A stretch of 64,000 nt of DNA. Origin: Cheilinus undulatus (taxonomy: Eukaryota; Chordata; Actinopteri; Labriformes; Labridae). Each line of letters starts with the position of its first letter. The first letter of the stretch is position 1. Made by a program: the position numbers and the translations under genes. A model generated the notes under the pieces. The model did not search any database. It saw only the letters and a program-made list of their open reading frames with translations, and was not told the DNA's origin. Shown one piece after another: positions 1 to 12,693 of this stretch. Location of the stretch: positions 31,561,855 to 31,625,854 of the forward strand of contig NC_054867.1 in the NCBI RefSeq assembly GCF_018320785.1, given 5' to 3'.

Positions 1-3000
1 ATGTTACTGTCAGACGCTGTCCCAGTCAACTCCACTGAAGGATTTGTTTCCGTAAACACCATCCTTGTGTTCCTCTGTCATTGTCCAAAGGAATTCAGAT
101 GTGAGTGTTTCTGAAACTTTTATATAGCTCTAAGAATTTAACAGCTGGTTGGAGGGGGGTAAGTACTTACTGAAATGGCAATAACTTGTGGAGTGAAGGT
201 TTCAATGTTGTTGTCAGTGATTTGACCCGCCACAACAATCTCAGAGCCATTATAATACTGACTGAAGTTAGTCTGGGTCACATTAACCCCACCCTCATAA
301 ATCATCGTCACATCTGTCAGCAAAGGAGTGGCCACCTCTTCATAGAAACCCTGTTGAAATCCAGTTTGGGCTCAACATGAATGTTTAGTTTTTCCACAGT
401 GACTACAGCATTTTATCAGTATTTGTGGTAGAGTTACAGTAGTGATTGGAAGTACCTTCAGCTGTAAATCAGCATCAGAGTCTTCATAAATCCTCCGTGC
501 CACACCGTTGTTCTGCAGTGACATCTTTTCAAGGAACTCAAAGTTGACATCAAAGCCGAAACCGAGACAGTAGAGAGGGAATTTACCGTTGATGGCCTCT
601 CTTACATTTGACTGAATTGCTTCCAGATTTGTCACACCTGCAGACAGAAGACCAAGGTCAAGTTTAATCAAAGATTGAAAATGAACTAAAGTTCTAACCT
701 GATATGCCAGATAGACTGATTCACGTATGCATTCATTGGAATATATATTTCACAGCCACCCATACAAAGTGTTTGGGAAGGGAGGGACTTTAAGAAAAAC
801 TCTTGAAAGGTGATTGGAGGAAGATCCTGTCTGTCACATACTGTACAATACAAGCCAATCAGAGCGACAACACAGAATGAGGTACGATGCATGTGTTGCT
901 CCTTCAGTAACATGAGCTCGGCTGGTAGGTGCTGTCATAGTTTATTAACAGTGGAGCTTGTTGGCAGATAAAACTAAGGTTGAGGCCGGTCAGGACAAGT
1001 GCAAAAACATCTTCCTTACCAAGAAAAGCTCTCGATGTGGTTCTTTGGTACTCTTTCAATAAAGAAATGCTGCCCAGACCTGATAAAATTGCTGTTATAC
1101 TGCATCTACATCTGCTCCACTAGCAGCCATTGTAAGCCATATTGAATAACTGCAATAGGTTAGATGGGAGACAAGCAAAAACATCTTTTCCTCCATGTAA
1201 AACTCTCTGTGTAGTTCTGTGCTCTTCTTATAATAAAAAATGTGGTCCAGTTCCAATAAAACTACCACTGTACTATAGCTACATCCAAGCTAATTGCTAC
1301 ACTGATGGCAGCCATTGCTACCAGCCTCCAGAACAGCTAAACCTTGCTAGTAGATACTGTCTCATTCTTGTCAAATGATGCTGACTGGTCAAGTCAATTC
1401 TTGGACAAGATACAGTCCCTTCAGATTGGAGCTTTCTGCTTTGCAAAGTTACTAAAAATCCCATTAACAGTAAAACCAAACAACTAATCTGTTGTGAATT
1501 TAGGGTAAGTTTGGAAAATTGGACTTGATTGATGCCAGGTGAGGTGTGGGAGCATATGCTGATTCAGCACTTCGCCACATCAACCCTGGTCCTGAACTGC
1601 TCTAGCCTCCTTGTGGCCATCCTTCAGGCCTACACCAGGCCCATGTTCCATCTCTCCAGGTATCCTCCCTCCATGATGTATGCATTCCCCCCTGGTGTCT
1701 GGTCCAGCACACTGGGTCCTCTGCACTCATTACGCAGTGGATGAGCAGGATTAGGCCCAGCTGATCCTTCCCCTCCCTGGTCTTCTGAATATGTCATTAT
1801 TAGACCCACAGTCTTGCCAGTGATACCGATAGATGGGTCGAAGACAAGTTGTCATGAAGGAGTCCATTCAGTGATTCTGGCCATCATTCAACAACCAGGA
1901 CACAGAAGAGTAAAGTAAAAACCAGAGACACCAGGGACTGAAATACTCTGAGTTTCCTCCACGTGCTCAGAAACTGGGAACGCCACACTGTCTTGCTCAG
2001 TCACTCTAAGCACAAGTTCAAGTCTGCCTCCCAGTCAGTGAAGGTAGGTGAACTGCTCTACGGTGGAAATGTTCTCACAAATGACAGACAATTATTTGAT
2101 GGCAGCATCCAAGGCATCCCCAAATGCCTGTATCTTTGTTTTGGACCGGGAGACATGCATTCCCAACCATTCAGGCTCCTCACTCAGCAAGTTAAGATCC
2201 CCCACAAGAATCCCAGCATCATCAGTAAGTCCAGATAAGTGATCAGCACTTGCACTGAGTGTAATGTAATACCCATGTAATTGTTTCACTCTCACACATC
2301 TCCCTTTCCCTTCCAGGTAGGAACAGTAATGCCACTCTTCCAGTCGGAAGGGATGATACCTGTTCTCCATAAGGAGCAGATGAGAGTGTGCAACATATGC
2401 CTGTGCAACACCTGGCTCCCCAAGGTGACCAACATCCAGTCAGATTTGATCAGAGTCAGCCATCCTGGGGAACCTCAGCTGAAATTCCAGGGTCGTGACC
2501 AGATGCCAATGGTCACTACTAAAGAACTGTGCAGTCCCTAAACAGCCTCCAGCATCCACCTACAAGTACATGGTCAGGCTCCTTCTTCGTGATGCCATCA
2601 TTGGAAAACCAAGTCCAGCACCATGAATCAGGTCACTTGAACCACAACCTAGCGATCCTCAAGGTTTCAGCCCCTGGGACCAAATCTACCACCAAGTTGA
2701 GTCTGGTGTATAACACTTCCTTTGCAGAGAGTTCACTCACTATTGGAGCATAGACTGCAATGAACAAGACTGATCCTAATGAATGGGTCAGTCTGGCATG
2801 CAGAAAACACTGACTGATGGACTTAACCTCTAATATAAAGGGGGCCAGTTGACTCACAATTGCCACTGACACCCCCTCGGGGTGGCATTAATCAACACAG
2901 CCAGACCTCTTGTAGGTCTCTCTATCCACACTAGTCTAGCCAATGCCAGGGGGTCCTCATCTCAGACAAGGCAGCAAAAGCAATCCCAAGCCAGGCCAGC

Positions 3001-6000
3001 TCCCCTGACATCACAGAAATGTAAGAATCCTTCTGAAGAAAAATCAAATTCCAGGCGCTGACCTGGAAGACTGCCTCAAGTTGAGCCAAACAGTTGAGAA
3101 CAGATCGACGACACCTCAACCCTCCGGGACGTGCTTACTGTGTGTGCTTGTATCAACAATGATAAAGTTCAGATTTATTTATTGTGCAGCCTCAAAGTGC
3201 ATAGATGTTATTGTTACCTGAGGTTGGGTCTCCATCTGTGAGCAGTATGAGGATAGATGCTGAGCCTTCTCTGGGATGTCTGTTTAGCATAGATGTTCCT
3301 TCTAAAACGGCCCGGTTAATGTCAGTGGCTGGAAATATGAAAAATAAATATAGTAGTATCTTCCTGTCAAAAGTGTATCTCTAAATACAAAGTGAAAAAA
3401 AAGACTCACCTCCTCTGGATTGAATGTTCTGTGCAAAAGTTTTGGCACTAGCCACATTTTGTTCATTAGCCTGGACAAGTTCTCGTTTCCAGTGAAAAAT
3501 ACTGTCATCAAAAGTGATCAGACCAAAGAAGTCATCTTCTGCCAGGTCGTTCAAGATATGAATCAGTGCGATTTGGGTCTGGTGAAAAACATTATTCACA
3601 AATAAGGATGTTTGATTATCAAACATGACGTTATATAAAACTTAGTTGATGTTTATCACTTAATCTTCAGTCATAGAAATTAAATGCCTCAAAGTGAAAT
3701 TAAAATGCATTCACTTCTGCTGTTGCATTTTGTCACAAACTCAGACTCTCATAAAACTGTACCTGCTGTATTTTCCTCCCGTGCATTGAGCCACTTTGAT
3801 CAATGACAAAGATCACATTTTTTGGTATCCGGGCAAGATTAGATGGAGCAAAGTGATGAACAAAGTACCCCGATGATTTCTACTAGAAGTAAGAGCAGAT
3901 GTTGAGTGGTTAGAAAATTATGTTATATTCAAAAACTGCTATGCTAATGTTACTAATAGAGTTAGTAAAGGTCAGATTTACCTTGATGTCTCCAAATGAG
4001 GTGTCCCTGTTGACGTCATAAACAATGACCAGATCTCCATTCATACCTTGCTCTCCACAGGTGTCACATGATTTCTGTTGATCCTCTGTTGGGTAGAAAT
4101 ACAGCCACGCCTGGAAACAGGGAAGTTAAAGTTTTGCTTTTGTCCAAAGGAGTTCCTTTGACAGCATGCTCAGTCTTATGCTTTGTCTAAATACAGTTTG
4201 GCAACTATTTAAAGTTGTATTAAAATTCTCATAGACATACAGTAGCATACATCAGTTGAGATGACATAGAAAGATATGGGCCACACTCAAAAAAATAACT
4301 TGTTCAGTGAACGTAATAAAATCATGGAAAGTGGTTCCACCCAAGTAAAATGCATTAAATTAGCCAGAAACAATTTTGTTGAGTGACCTAAATGCAATAT
4401 TGTTGGGTCAACATGATGTATTTGTGTTCCTCTTACTTAATTACCATGGTTCAGGCCAACCAGATTTGTTCTTATAAAGCGTCCTTGGGTTTCTTAAAAG
4501 GTGCAATATAGATTCCAGGTATTAATATTGTTATTGTTAAGGGCAATTGTAACAGACATGATTATCTTGGACCTTTTAAAAATGTTTAATATTGTGGTGA
4601 GCTGTGTAGAGGAACAGCTCAACACAAGCTGACAGAGTTTAACAAGCCCTCGTGCAATAAACAAGAGTAATGAATTTTTAAGTTACAACACAAATATAGA
4701 CACATACAGACAGTGTAGTCTGCAGCATTAACCCCCTCCCTCATAGTATCATACTTGGGAAAACATTTTCCCCTAAAAACATGGACCAATAAACAAAACA
4801 TGCATAATTATAACTTTGCAATCAAACACGAACATTATAGAACAGTAGAAGAGCAAATTCTTTTGCACAAAACAATCCCAGAAGTCCCTGCTCCAGGAGA
4901 CTGCTTCCTGGATCGGCACAATATGATTACGAGTTGAGTTGGCTTTGCCAGGGAGGGGCGGGGGCACACCTTTTACCATGGCCTTCGACTGATATAAAAT
5001 AGAGAGGGGTACTCCTACTTAAGAATATGCTCATTACTGCCACCTACTGGTCTGGAGTTGTAACCAGAGGTGATTAGCAATTTGAACTCATTGGAATTAG
5101 GTTGTGTTAACATAAATTAGTCTAGTAAGTTTGAAGTTGTTGCATGTTATGTTAAAACTACATGATTTGAATGTGTTCAACCATACAACTTGATTTTATA
5201 TAGTAGAAGCTACATGTTAGACTTACGTTCATGTAACATACACCCATGTTGGTTTTTTTGAGTGCAGAATCAGCAGAATCAGCAGCAGTTGTTAATAATG
5301 AGCGCTAGCCCATATAACATTTAGAGAAGAAACCATGAGAAGGGCCTAATGCTGCCTGTCGTTATTGTTTATTTTTTCAATTTAAGTTTATTAAAAAGTG
5401 TCAATTAGTATTACTACAACCTACCCTTTTGGCACAGTGACAGTAGTATACATTTAGAGTAGACTGAAGAGTAGCTGAGACTAGGGCTGGGCCATTATGG
5501 TAAAAATTAATGTAACAATAAACTGAACTTTACACAGGGCCTGAATCTTGGTGCAGGATTGCAGGAAACACACACACAAAATAAACTAAGTAACTTTAAA
5601 AACGCACATTGTAAAATTTGCTAGAATTGTCATGAGATGTACTCAGATGCTTCAAACAACTTCTTAGACACACAATATACCTTTGTTCTGCATGACTGAT
5701 TGTGCCTTTTCTCAACCACAGACCAATTCATGAGAGTTGCACACAAGTGTATAAACTGGGTAGGTGAGTGAAATTTTGGGATGGGATAAATTGTTGACTA
5801 AAAACGTGTTGGCGATTACAGCTCTTCAGGAGGAATGGCAGGCGATCCCACAGTGACAGATCAATGGCCTTATTACATCTATGACTCGGAGAGTGGCCGA
5901 TTTGGTGCGAGCAAATGGAGGTCATACCAGATATTGAAATTTGGACTTGTAAGAATGGATGGTAATGTCAACTTTTTATTGTGTGATTGAATAAACTGTT

Positions 6001-9000
6001 TCCTTGATTCCTGATTTTTGTATGTCTCCCACAAGGTGTGTGCAATAAGAACAATAACTGTAATTGGAAATATAGTTCATGAATTACAAGTAATATATTC
6101 ATGAATTTCAATGTGTGTTTTTAAAGTTACTTAGTTTATTTGATTCCCGCAAGTTTTGCTCTCTTAAGGCCAAAAAATCCCACATATAATTACTTGACAA
6201 TCATTTTGTCATATTGCAAACATTTGCGCAGCTCAGGAAATGACAACATGTTGCAGCAGATGAGCGATGTAAGTCTGGATGACGAGAGTATCACTTCCTC
6301 TCCCACTCCTCACGCACATGTGGGCAACTGTGAGCTGAAGTGACTGGGACAGTGTAGCTTCCAGTGGCCCATCCAGGTAGGTTATAGCGGCACACAGAAG
6401 ATCGCCTTTCATGATAAACCCATCCATAATCTCCCTCTGATCTCTAGAGTGGTGCATAGTCAGCATCCTGTAACATTTGAATCAGTGAAGACCTGAAGTA
6501 CCAGGATGTGGACTACAGTAGACCTCTTAAGTGTAAAGCTCGACTGTTCAGCCCATTGGTGTTGGAGCAGTGGATCATGGATCCTGTTCAGCAGTATCAC
6601 TCAGATACTGAGAGAAGTCTAATACTCCTGTAGATGTTACACTCTTACACATCAACTTTTCCCCCCCAGATCAGAGCAGCAATGCCCCTCTGTCAGTAGT
6701 AGGGATTACGGCTGTTCTCCATATGGAGCAGATGAGAGCATGCAACCACAGAAGAGCGGATTCACCACCCGCCTTGACGATCTCAGGCTGGATCATGCAA
6801 ACACCTGGTACTATCCCTGCCTTCAGCTTGTTCACTGCCTGTAGAGTCTCCTCGACAGCTGGATCACAGCTTACAGGGGAGTCCACACTCCCTGAGGCAT
6901 CCATTTAGAGCTCATGACTTGGAATAAAAAAAAGAATACTTCCATCTTTTTGAGCTTGTAGCAGGCTGAATGCTTTGCAACACCTGGCAGTCTGTCACAT
7001 GACCACACAGCCAATGGTGTGTTTTGAAGGGGAAAGCTGATTGGTAGAGAGAAAATTACAAGGGGAAAATTGAAACAACCAACATGGCAGATTTACACAA
7101 GTGAGAGGCTCTAAATGTTGCTTTTGATTATTTATGATGAGAGAATATCGTCCTTTTTAAAGACTATCTTTTATGTAAAATGGGTCGTTTCTTAAGCTAA
7201 GATAACTGAAATTGAAATGCTAACCCAGTTATCCCCTTAATGGCCATTGAAATTATGTGGTAGCATCAAGCCAACATAGTTGTACAACCATGCCATCTGT
7301 CAGAAATTGCCCCGTTCCCTCATCAGCTCCTTTGGAGAATAATGCAGTAAGCCAGAATGAATGGAATACCATCATGGAGCCGTTATGTTTGTAAAGCTGA
7401 ATAGTACATTTTGGTTTGGGTAAGATGGTAACAATTGAACAAATATCACACTATTGCACTCTTTCTATCAGTACCTGTTTGTCTGCAAGTGTTTTGGTGA
7501 TGGCATTAGCCATGGCATTGGTGCTCAGTCCTCCTGTCACCTCCAAGAAATTGATCCCAGCATCCTCATTTATGTGTACATCCACCTAGTAATGAGAATT
7601 GAAACAGATAAGGGTATGATGTCACTCCAGTAGCGTGTCCCTGGCTCATCAATCAGTCAATAAATGAATGAACAGGATATTCATACCTTGAAGTCTTTTA
7701 CAGGCTGCATGGGTCGAGCGTGGATTTGCAGCTCATACTTGCCCAATTTGCGTTTCAGTAGTTCCTCATACGTAAGTTCAAAGGTGACTTTTTTGTGAGC
7801 TGCTACATTTACTGAAGTCTTGAATTCCTCAAGAGTCCTTCCAACAGAGCTTCAACAGAGAAGATGATAATGGCATTAAAGGAGAGGTTCCCAAACTCCC
7901 TTATGTGACACAATGCATACTGATGGCCTCTCATCGGAGGTCAAGCCCTTCAGATCATTTTAAATCATGTTTTCCCCTTTTTTGAAATAAGAAAATAAAT
8001 TGAGAAAGGTCAGAAAAAAATTGCTACTGAAAATATATTGTTTTTTCCTCTCTCATCCCAAAGGACACAGAAAAACTTTCTAGAAATCACCTGGCAGGAT
8101 CTCATCTACTGATCATGTACCTGACAATCCCTGCACTCTGACCTCGGGACACAGCATCAGTGTACTGCTGCTTAGCGACTTCCTTAGCTTTTACAACTCC
8201 ATCGTATGGCTGCCCATCAATAAACCTGAGGAACAATCACAACCTTTTGTTGGTACAAATGATTCATTATTTATTTATGTCAACTGTTAATATTGATGAG
8301 TCATGATTTTTTTACCAACATTCTGAATTTACTGATGAAGGCATTCTTGGGAATCCGGACTTGAAACTCTACTTCCTTCGACATGTCCATTCGATTGGCC
8401 ACACGGCTTGTGATGACAGTGGTTGCATAACGACTGCTCACTGTTGAGTTGATGTGAAAGCTGTAGATGTCCCAGTCATCCTGTGCAAATACCAGAAGCC
8501 CATTTCACTATTATTAGTAAATGACTTTGTTGATCCCTCTGGCAACAGACTGGCCAAAGATCTGATGATGATGAAAACAAAGGTGGGTAGCATCAGAGAA
8601 TGTCATTGGTTTACGCAGAAAAACACCCCATCCTGGATTATTTTTTATCTGATCATTTCATGCGGTTTAGTCCTGTTATCCCTTACACTTAACTTAATGA
8701 TTAACATCATGGGGACCAGCTTTGTGTCCCTAAAAGGGGGCATAGTCCTAACAGTATCCCTGTGTAAACACATTCACACACTAATACTCATGAAGGGTCG
8801 TGTTGTTAAACACCAACTTTCAAGAATTCCCTTCTGCATCAGTGTAGCCAACTTCATTTCAAAGCTTGCATTTTTGCATAAACATTGCAAAAACATTTTA
8901 GTGCTAGTATTTAACAGAGACAAAGTTCAGTGTGGGGAAACTTCAGACAAATGCTGCAGATCCTCCCAAAAAGTCACACCAAAGCTTCAGATGTGTTTTA

Positions 9001-9138
9001 ATTTACCAGGTTAAGTTCCTTGACTTTGCTTCCTTATAGCTTTTACAAAGTATGCAAGTTTCCTACCTTGTCTGCAAGTGTGGTAACCAAAGCTGACAGC
9101 AGCCCAAAAAGGACGAATTGCACCACAGCTCGTGCCAT
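1..9138 (-). CDS. itih3-like: Inter-alpha-trypsin inhibitor heavy chain (H3-like), copy A, 3' part beyond the left edge
   Basis: Secreted plasma/matrix protein of the ITIH family. Coding exons, 5' to 3': 9067-9138, 8320-8480, 8121-8225, 7687-7849, 7475-7585, 3982-4110, 3763-3879, 3410-3578, 3218-3328, 456-637, 171-350 and 1-74 (cut by the window edge). Exon lengths equal those of copies B and C, and the reading frame stays open across every junction. Exon 1 encodes a signal peptide ([20 protein letters not shown]). Exons 2-5 encode the VIT domain. Exon 7 holds the MIDAS start of the von Willebrand A domain (FVIDQSGSM), exon 9 the TDGDPTSG loop and exon 10 the [13 protein letters not shown] segment. 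Exon 11 has three N-glycosylation sequons in a row. Intronic and exonic sequence is nearly identical to copy B over long stretches, so the A/B split looks recent. The C-terminal half cannot be judged. H3 is favoured over other heavy chains by eye only. Confidence 0.9.
690..905 (-). repeat. Dispersed repeat in intron 9 of ITIH copy A
   Basis: Read on the minus strand, this block (CTCTGATTGG, GACAGACAGGAT, TCTGGCAT.TCAGGTTA) is a diverged copy of a sequence at 55905-56075 in a WNK intron. It also lies in copy B at 23600-23815. Repeat class unknown. Confidence 0.6.
1540..3120 (-). mobile_element. RTE-like LINE remnant in intron 9 of ITIH copy A
   Basis: Broken pieces of a non-LTR retrotransposon, in the same orientation as the host gene. 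From right to left: an endonuclease start ([20 protein letters not shown] at 2931-3119), an endonuclease centre (FIAVYAP and [10 protein letters not shown] at 2633-2872), and the reverse transcriptase end ([31 protein letters not shown] at 2092-2370). The catalytic core is missing and stops separate the parts. The same remnant lies in copies B and C, so it predates both duplications. Confidence 0.75.
4284..5264. mobile_element. MITE-like insertion with 12-bp terminal inverted repeats, private to copy A
   Basis: The insertion starts CACTCAAAAAAA and ends with the exact inverse. It is flanked on both sides by CA, while copies B (about 27161) and C have a single CA at the uninterrupted site. About 980 bp. 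I see no transposase. Superfamily not assigned. Confidence 0.75.
5577..6143. mobile_element. MITE-like insertion with about 30-bp terminal inverted repeats, private to copy A
   Basis: Both ends carry ATAAACTAAGTAACTTTAAA in inverted orientation, and the match continues for some ten more bases with one difference. Copy B (near 27478) lacks the roughly 565-bp block. No transposase is visible. Superfamily unknown. Confidence 0.75.
6665..6910 (-). mobile_element. LINE reverse transcriptase fragment in intron 5 of ITIH copy A
   Basis: A minus-strand frame of 77 codons reads [38 protein letters not shown] and [11 protein letters not shown]. This is the start of an RTE-type reverse transcriptase domain. 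The same fragment lies in intron 5 of copy B; intron 5 of copy C is short and lacks it. Confidence 0.75.
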
Positions 9139-9180
9139 GATGTCTCCGACCAGAGTGCGATCCAGTCAGCTGGAGCTCTC

Positions 9181-9187
9181 TTTTAAA
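9181..9187 (-). promoter_or_regulatory. TATA-like element upstream of ITIH copy A
   Basis: On the minus strand the sequence TTTAAAA lies 43 bases before the ATG. The same element sits at the same distance in copies B and C. The spacing implies a very short 5' UTR, so the role is inferred from conservation only. Confidence 0.3.
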
Positions 9188-10083
9188 CTCAGAGGAGGAC
9201 AGCATGTGTACATAAGATTTTTAACAGGCCAATCTCTGTTTACCCCACAGAGGACAAACCCGCCCACCCATGAAAACACTCTACCACCCACACATACACA
9301 CTGCAGACTGCCAGGAATCAAAGGTAGCTGATCAACACGATCAAACTTATGGGAGGTATCATTGCCGACATGAGCTTTGCTGTCAGCAGTGAGACTCACT
9401 GCTCAGACTTTGGCATCAAATAGAAAGCTGTTCTTGCAAACAAAGGGAACATTTGAAGTAAATTTACATTTTCTGTGAAAAAAAGGTGAAAGAAATTCTA
9501 CAGTATCAAGCAAAATGGATTTTTTATTTCCAGCTTCTGTGAGAGAGTAGCGCTCTGGTGAAGGTGAGAAATGGTTGAGAACAGATGATAGAGCAGGCAA
9601 AAGTAATTGTACACCTATTCTTTAATGCAAGCCCTAAAGAGATCAAAGACAGGAGTTGTTGGGAAAATGTAAATGTACAGTGGGTAACGTTTGTCCTTGT
9701 AGCATTTAGCAGAACTAAACTGGCAAAAATGGAACATAAAATTTATAAATGGGCCTATCTTATCCAGTATTAAAACACCTGAATGTTTTATTATTGTTTT
9801 ACTATTATTTGGTCGCTGTTGTGGTACTGTGTAACCAGTTAAAAAGCCAAAATCCAAGATGGTGGAGCAGATGTGATTCTGGTTGACCATGATGTGAAGT
9901 TAGCAAGTGGTTAAGAGACACATGGACAACTTTACAGCTTCATACATTATAAACGTATTGCATACTTTGATACAAATGTGATGCATGCTGTCCCTCAGAC
10001 ATACTAGTGGCCTTAGCTTTGCTATGCATTTATGCTGCCCCACTTGAGTGACTGGTTCAGCTTCATTACGTTTTATAGTGCTT

Positions 10084-11235
10084 AAATATAGGTTGTTTTC
10101 ACCAAGTGGTCCGGCTCAGAATGGTGTGAACGGGACACGCTTTTTATTGCGTTTCCATAGAACAAAAGTTGGAAAGGGTCCCAAAAAAACGACCCATACC
10201 ACCCCACTTTTCGGCACCCTTCTGTAGGGGTACCAATCTTACCTATCCGTACCAAAAAGGTGGAGCTACACAAACAATAACAGGGGGTTGCACTGACGAC
10301 ATGACACAGCTGCTTAACTTCTCGGCTCAGGGCTGCAAAACACGGGAGTCTGCGCTGTGAGGAGCAGGCAAAAAGGAGAGAAAAATGGACTAATATCTGC
10401 TAAATTGGGATATTTGGACTCAACAGAGATCCAAACTGTTTCCTAGTCTGTGGATATTGATACCTGGCCACAAATCACGTTTCCTGACGTTAAAGTCAGG
10501 TCAGTCTGGACCTGACTTTAAGTACACAAAGCAGAGCCCGAAGGCTCATGTCAGCCTGGTCTAATGCTTTAGTTTTGTGAATACGAAGCCTTAGAACAGT
10601 TGATTATATGTACTTCAACTAGTTATTAATCCACCTCTTACTTTAGGTAACCTGTGAAAACATCGCTCTGTGGTTGTTGGACTTGTTTGTAAAACTTCGG
10701 GCATCAGCCTATTTTAAAATGAGATCAGGGCACCCAGGATTTCTGACTTAATCTAAATTGATTTTAACACCAGCTAAACTTTGACCTTATTTTTATTGTG
10801 GCGAATTCTCACAGAACAGCTCTAAACTTTCATATTTTGTCGTATAAACTGTTATAGACTAGATCAGTTCACATATTAACATACAGTTACAACACAAAAC
10901 GTCTCTGTACACGTATTCCATCAGCTGAGGAGCTGCACTGACAGCTGTTAACATCATTAAGATGTATTTGTTTTTAAAAAACACTCTCAGCTGAATTAAA
11001 GCTGTTTAATGCTTATTCCCTGGTGGTTTCTGTCACTCATCCTTCCTATAACTCTGCGGCTGGACCAGCTGACTCACGCTGCATGGGACCTCACATTCAT
11101 CGCCTTTACAGCCCGCCTACCAAGTGAGGGCCCAGGTGTCTGTGGAAACGCAAACTATTTTGAGCTTTAGCGTACCAAACCGTACCAAACCGTTCTGAAT
11201 CAAACTGGACCCCCTGATGGAAACACAGCTTTAGC
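10084..11235. mobile_element. Probable non-autonomous DNA transposon in the B-A spacer
   Basis: The block begins TTGTTTTCACCAAGTGGTCC and ends with an imperfect inverse of it (GGACCCCCTGATGGAAACAC), with GTACCAAACCGTACCAAAC inside. Imperfect terminal repeats and lack of coding sequence suggest a hAT- or Harbinger-type relic. A homolog lies in the other spacer, so it predates the duplication. Confidence 0.45.
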
Positions 11236-11651
11236 CTCCTTGCCCCTTTTTAGAGACTTTTTAGCCTGTTTTTGCCAAGCAATTTTACAGACATTTTAGT
11301 GCTCTTCTAAAGACATTTTAATATATTTTACTCTAGTTTTACTGGGGAAAAAGAAATGTCTGATGACCATTAAATCACTGTTGCACCAAAACCTGTCCTT
11401 TTAACCTGTCCTCACCCGGTTTCAAAAGACCTGAGAGTTTTAACTAATTTTATCCCACAAATTTAAGAGTTTTAACTCCTTTTTTAACATATGCTCAACA
11501 CACCAAGGCCAGATTGAGGTTTATGAATGTAAGAGAACATTGACCCTGAACTGCATTATTTGGGTGTGGATGTCAGACTTTGTAAAATTACACATAGTGT
11601 GATTTCAGCTGGACTTAAAAGTCTACATGCATTTTAAAAGTCAATTTTAGT

Positions 11652-12172
11652 TTAAACTAGAAAAGCACTCAGAGAGCGCAGACCTCCATCATTAGCCCTA
11701 TCTCTCAATGGTGAAGAATCCTTTAATAGATTCCTGGACCCACCCCCATGTGCCCCCACCATACAATTCGCTGTCATTCTCTGTTACACTCCGACTCGGC
11801 TCCTCAAGTGTGCATCTCCTCAGGTGTGCGTCTTTCAAACTCTATAAGCTCCAAAACTTTGAATAGAAACACACCCAAAATGCTGTTGGGATTGAAGTTA
11901 CTCATGTCCGCCATCTTCTGGTGTAAAGTGGTAACAGCACAGATCTCCGCCATTAGCCCTATCTCCCCAAAGTACAGAATCCTTTAAAAAATTCCTGAAT
12001 CCAGATGGATTATCTGGATCAGTCCCAAAATCTAATCAGTTCTTCCTTATGCCATTTCTGACATTTCCTGAAAATTTCATCAAAATCCGTCCGCAACCTT
12101 TTGAGTTATGTTGCTAACAAACTAACAAATGAACAAACCCACCCGATCACATAACCTCCTTGGCAGGGTAAA
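11652..12172. repeat. Private interspersed repeat insertion in the B-A spacer
   Basis: About 520 bp found here but missing from the homologous place near 32580. Its right end contains GCTAACAAACTAACAAATG and CATAACCTCCTTGGCAGGG, which resemble the tail of a common teleost interspersed repeat. Class not assigned. Confidence 0.5.
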
Positions 12173-12552
12173 AATAGAACAAGTTGACTTTTCTGCACAA
12201 ACAGTGCCTATAATAAGTATTCAACCCATTTTGTGTTTTGCCCTTTAATAAATTAGTCATGGTCAACATAATGTAGCTTTTTGATAAAATTTTACCAAAA
12301 AAAAAATCCTCTTTAATGTCAAAGAGAAAACAGATTTCTACAAAAGTAATGTCAAAGTGTTTTTACTTGTGTAGCAGCTGACAGTAGTTTTCCTGGAGAG
12401 ATGACTTGATCTGTAATAAATTCAGGATAGAATAAACTCATATGTCACTTGAATATGTCTTCCTGTTTGCTTGTTGATCTGTAGAACAAATCCCACCAGA
12501 AATCCTCACACACAACACTCAAACGAACACTGACCATTTCTTCAGGGTAATA

Positions 12553-12558
12553 TTTATT
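12553..12558 (-). terminator. Polyadenylation signal of ITIH copy B
   Basis: AATAAA on the minus strand, about 135 bases after the stop codon at 12694. The surrounding sequence aligns with the region after copy C, but there the segment holding the hexamer is missing. Confidence 0.55.
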
Positions 12559-12693
12559 CATTTAGTTTACACAAGGCAACCAAAGATATAGGACAAGTTT
12601 GATTACTGAAAGTTTCAAAAGATTGTTCTAAGGTGAGTCACTGTCCAGCATGTTTTTACATCAATCTTTTCATGAATTCATCACTTTTCCAAG

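Larger units (their letters stand above)
9139..12693. other. Intergenic spacer between ITIH copies B and A
   Basis: No gene seen. It holds the promoter side of copy A (9139 to about 9665, homologous to the upstream of copy C), then sequence homologous to the B-C spacer. That part includes an old transposon-like block (10084-11235), a private insertion (11652-12172), a fragment starting near 12205 that resembles a DNA-transposon end, and the 3' flank of copy B with its AATAAA. Confidence 0.7.

Noticed and set aside
8454-9014. A 186-codon plus-strand open frame repeated at 29876-30373
   Set aside because: It is antisense to exon 2 and intron 1 of ITIH. It recurs only because the whole unit is duplicated, and it is not kept in copy C.
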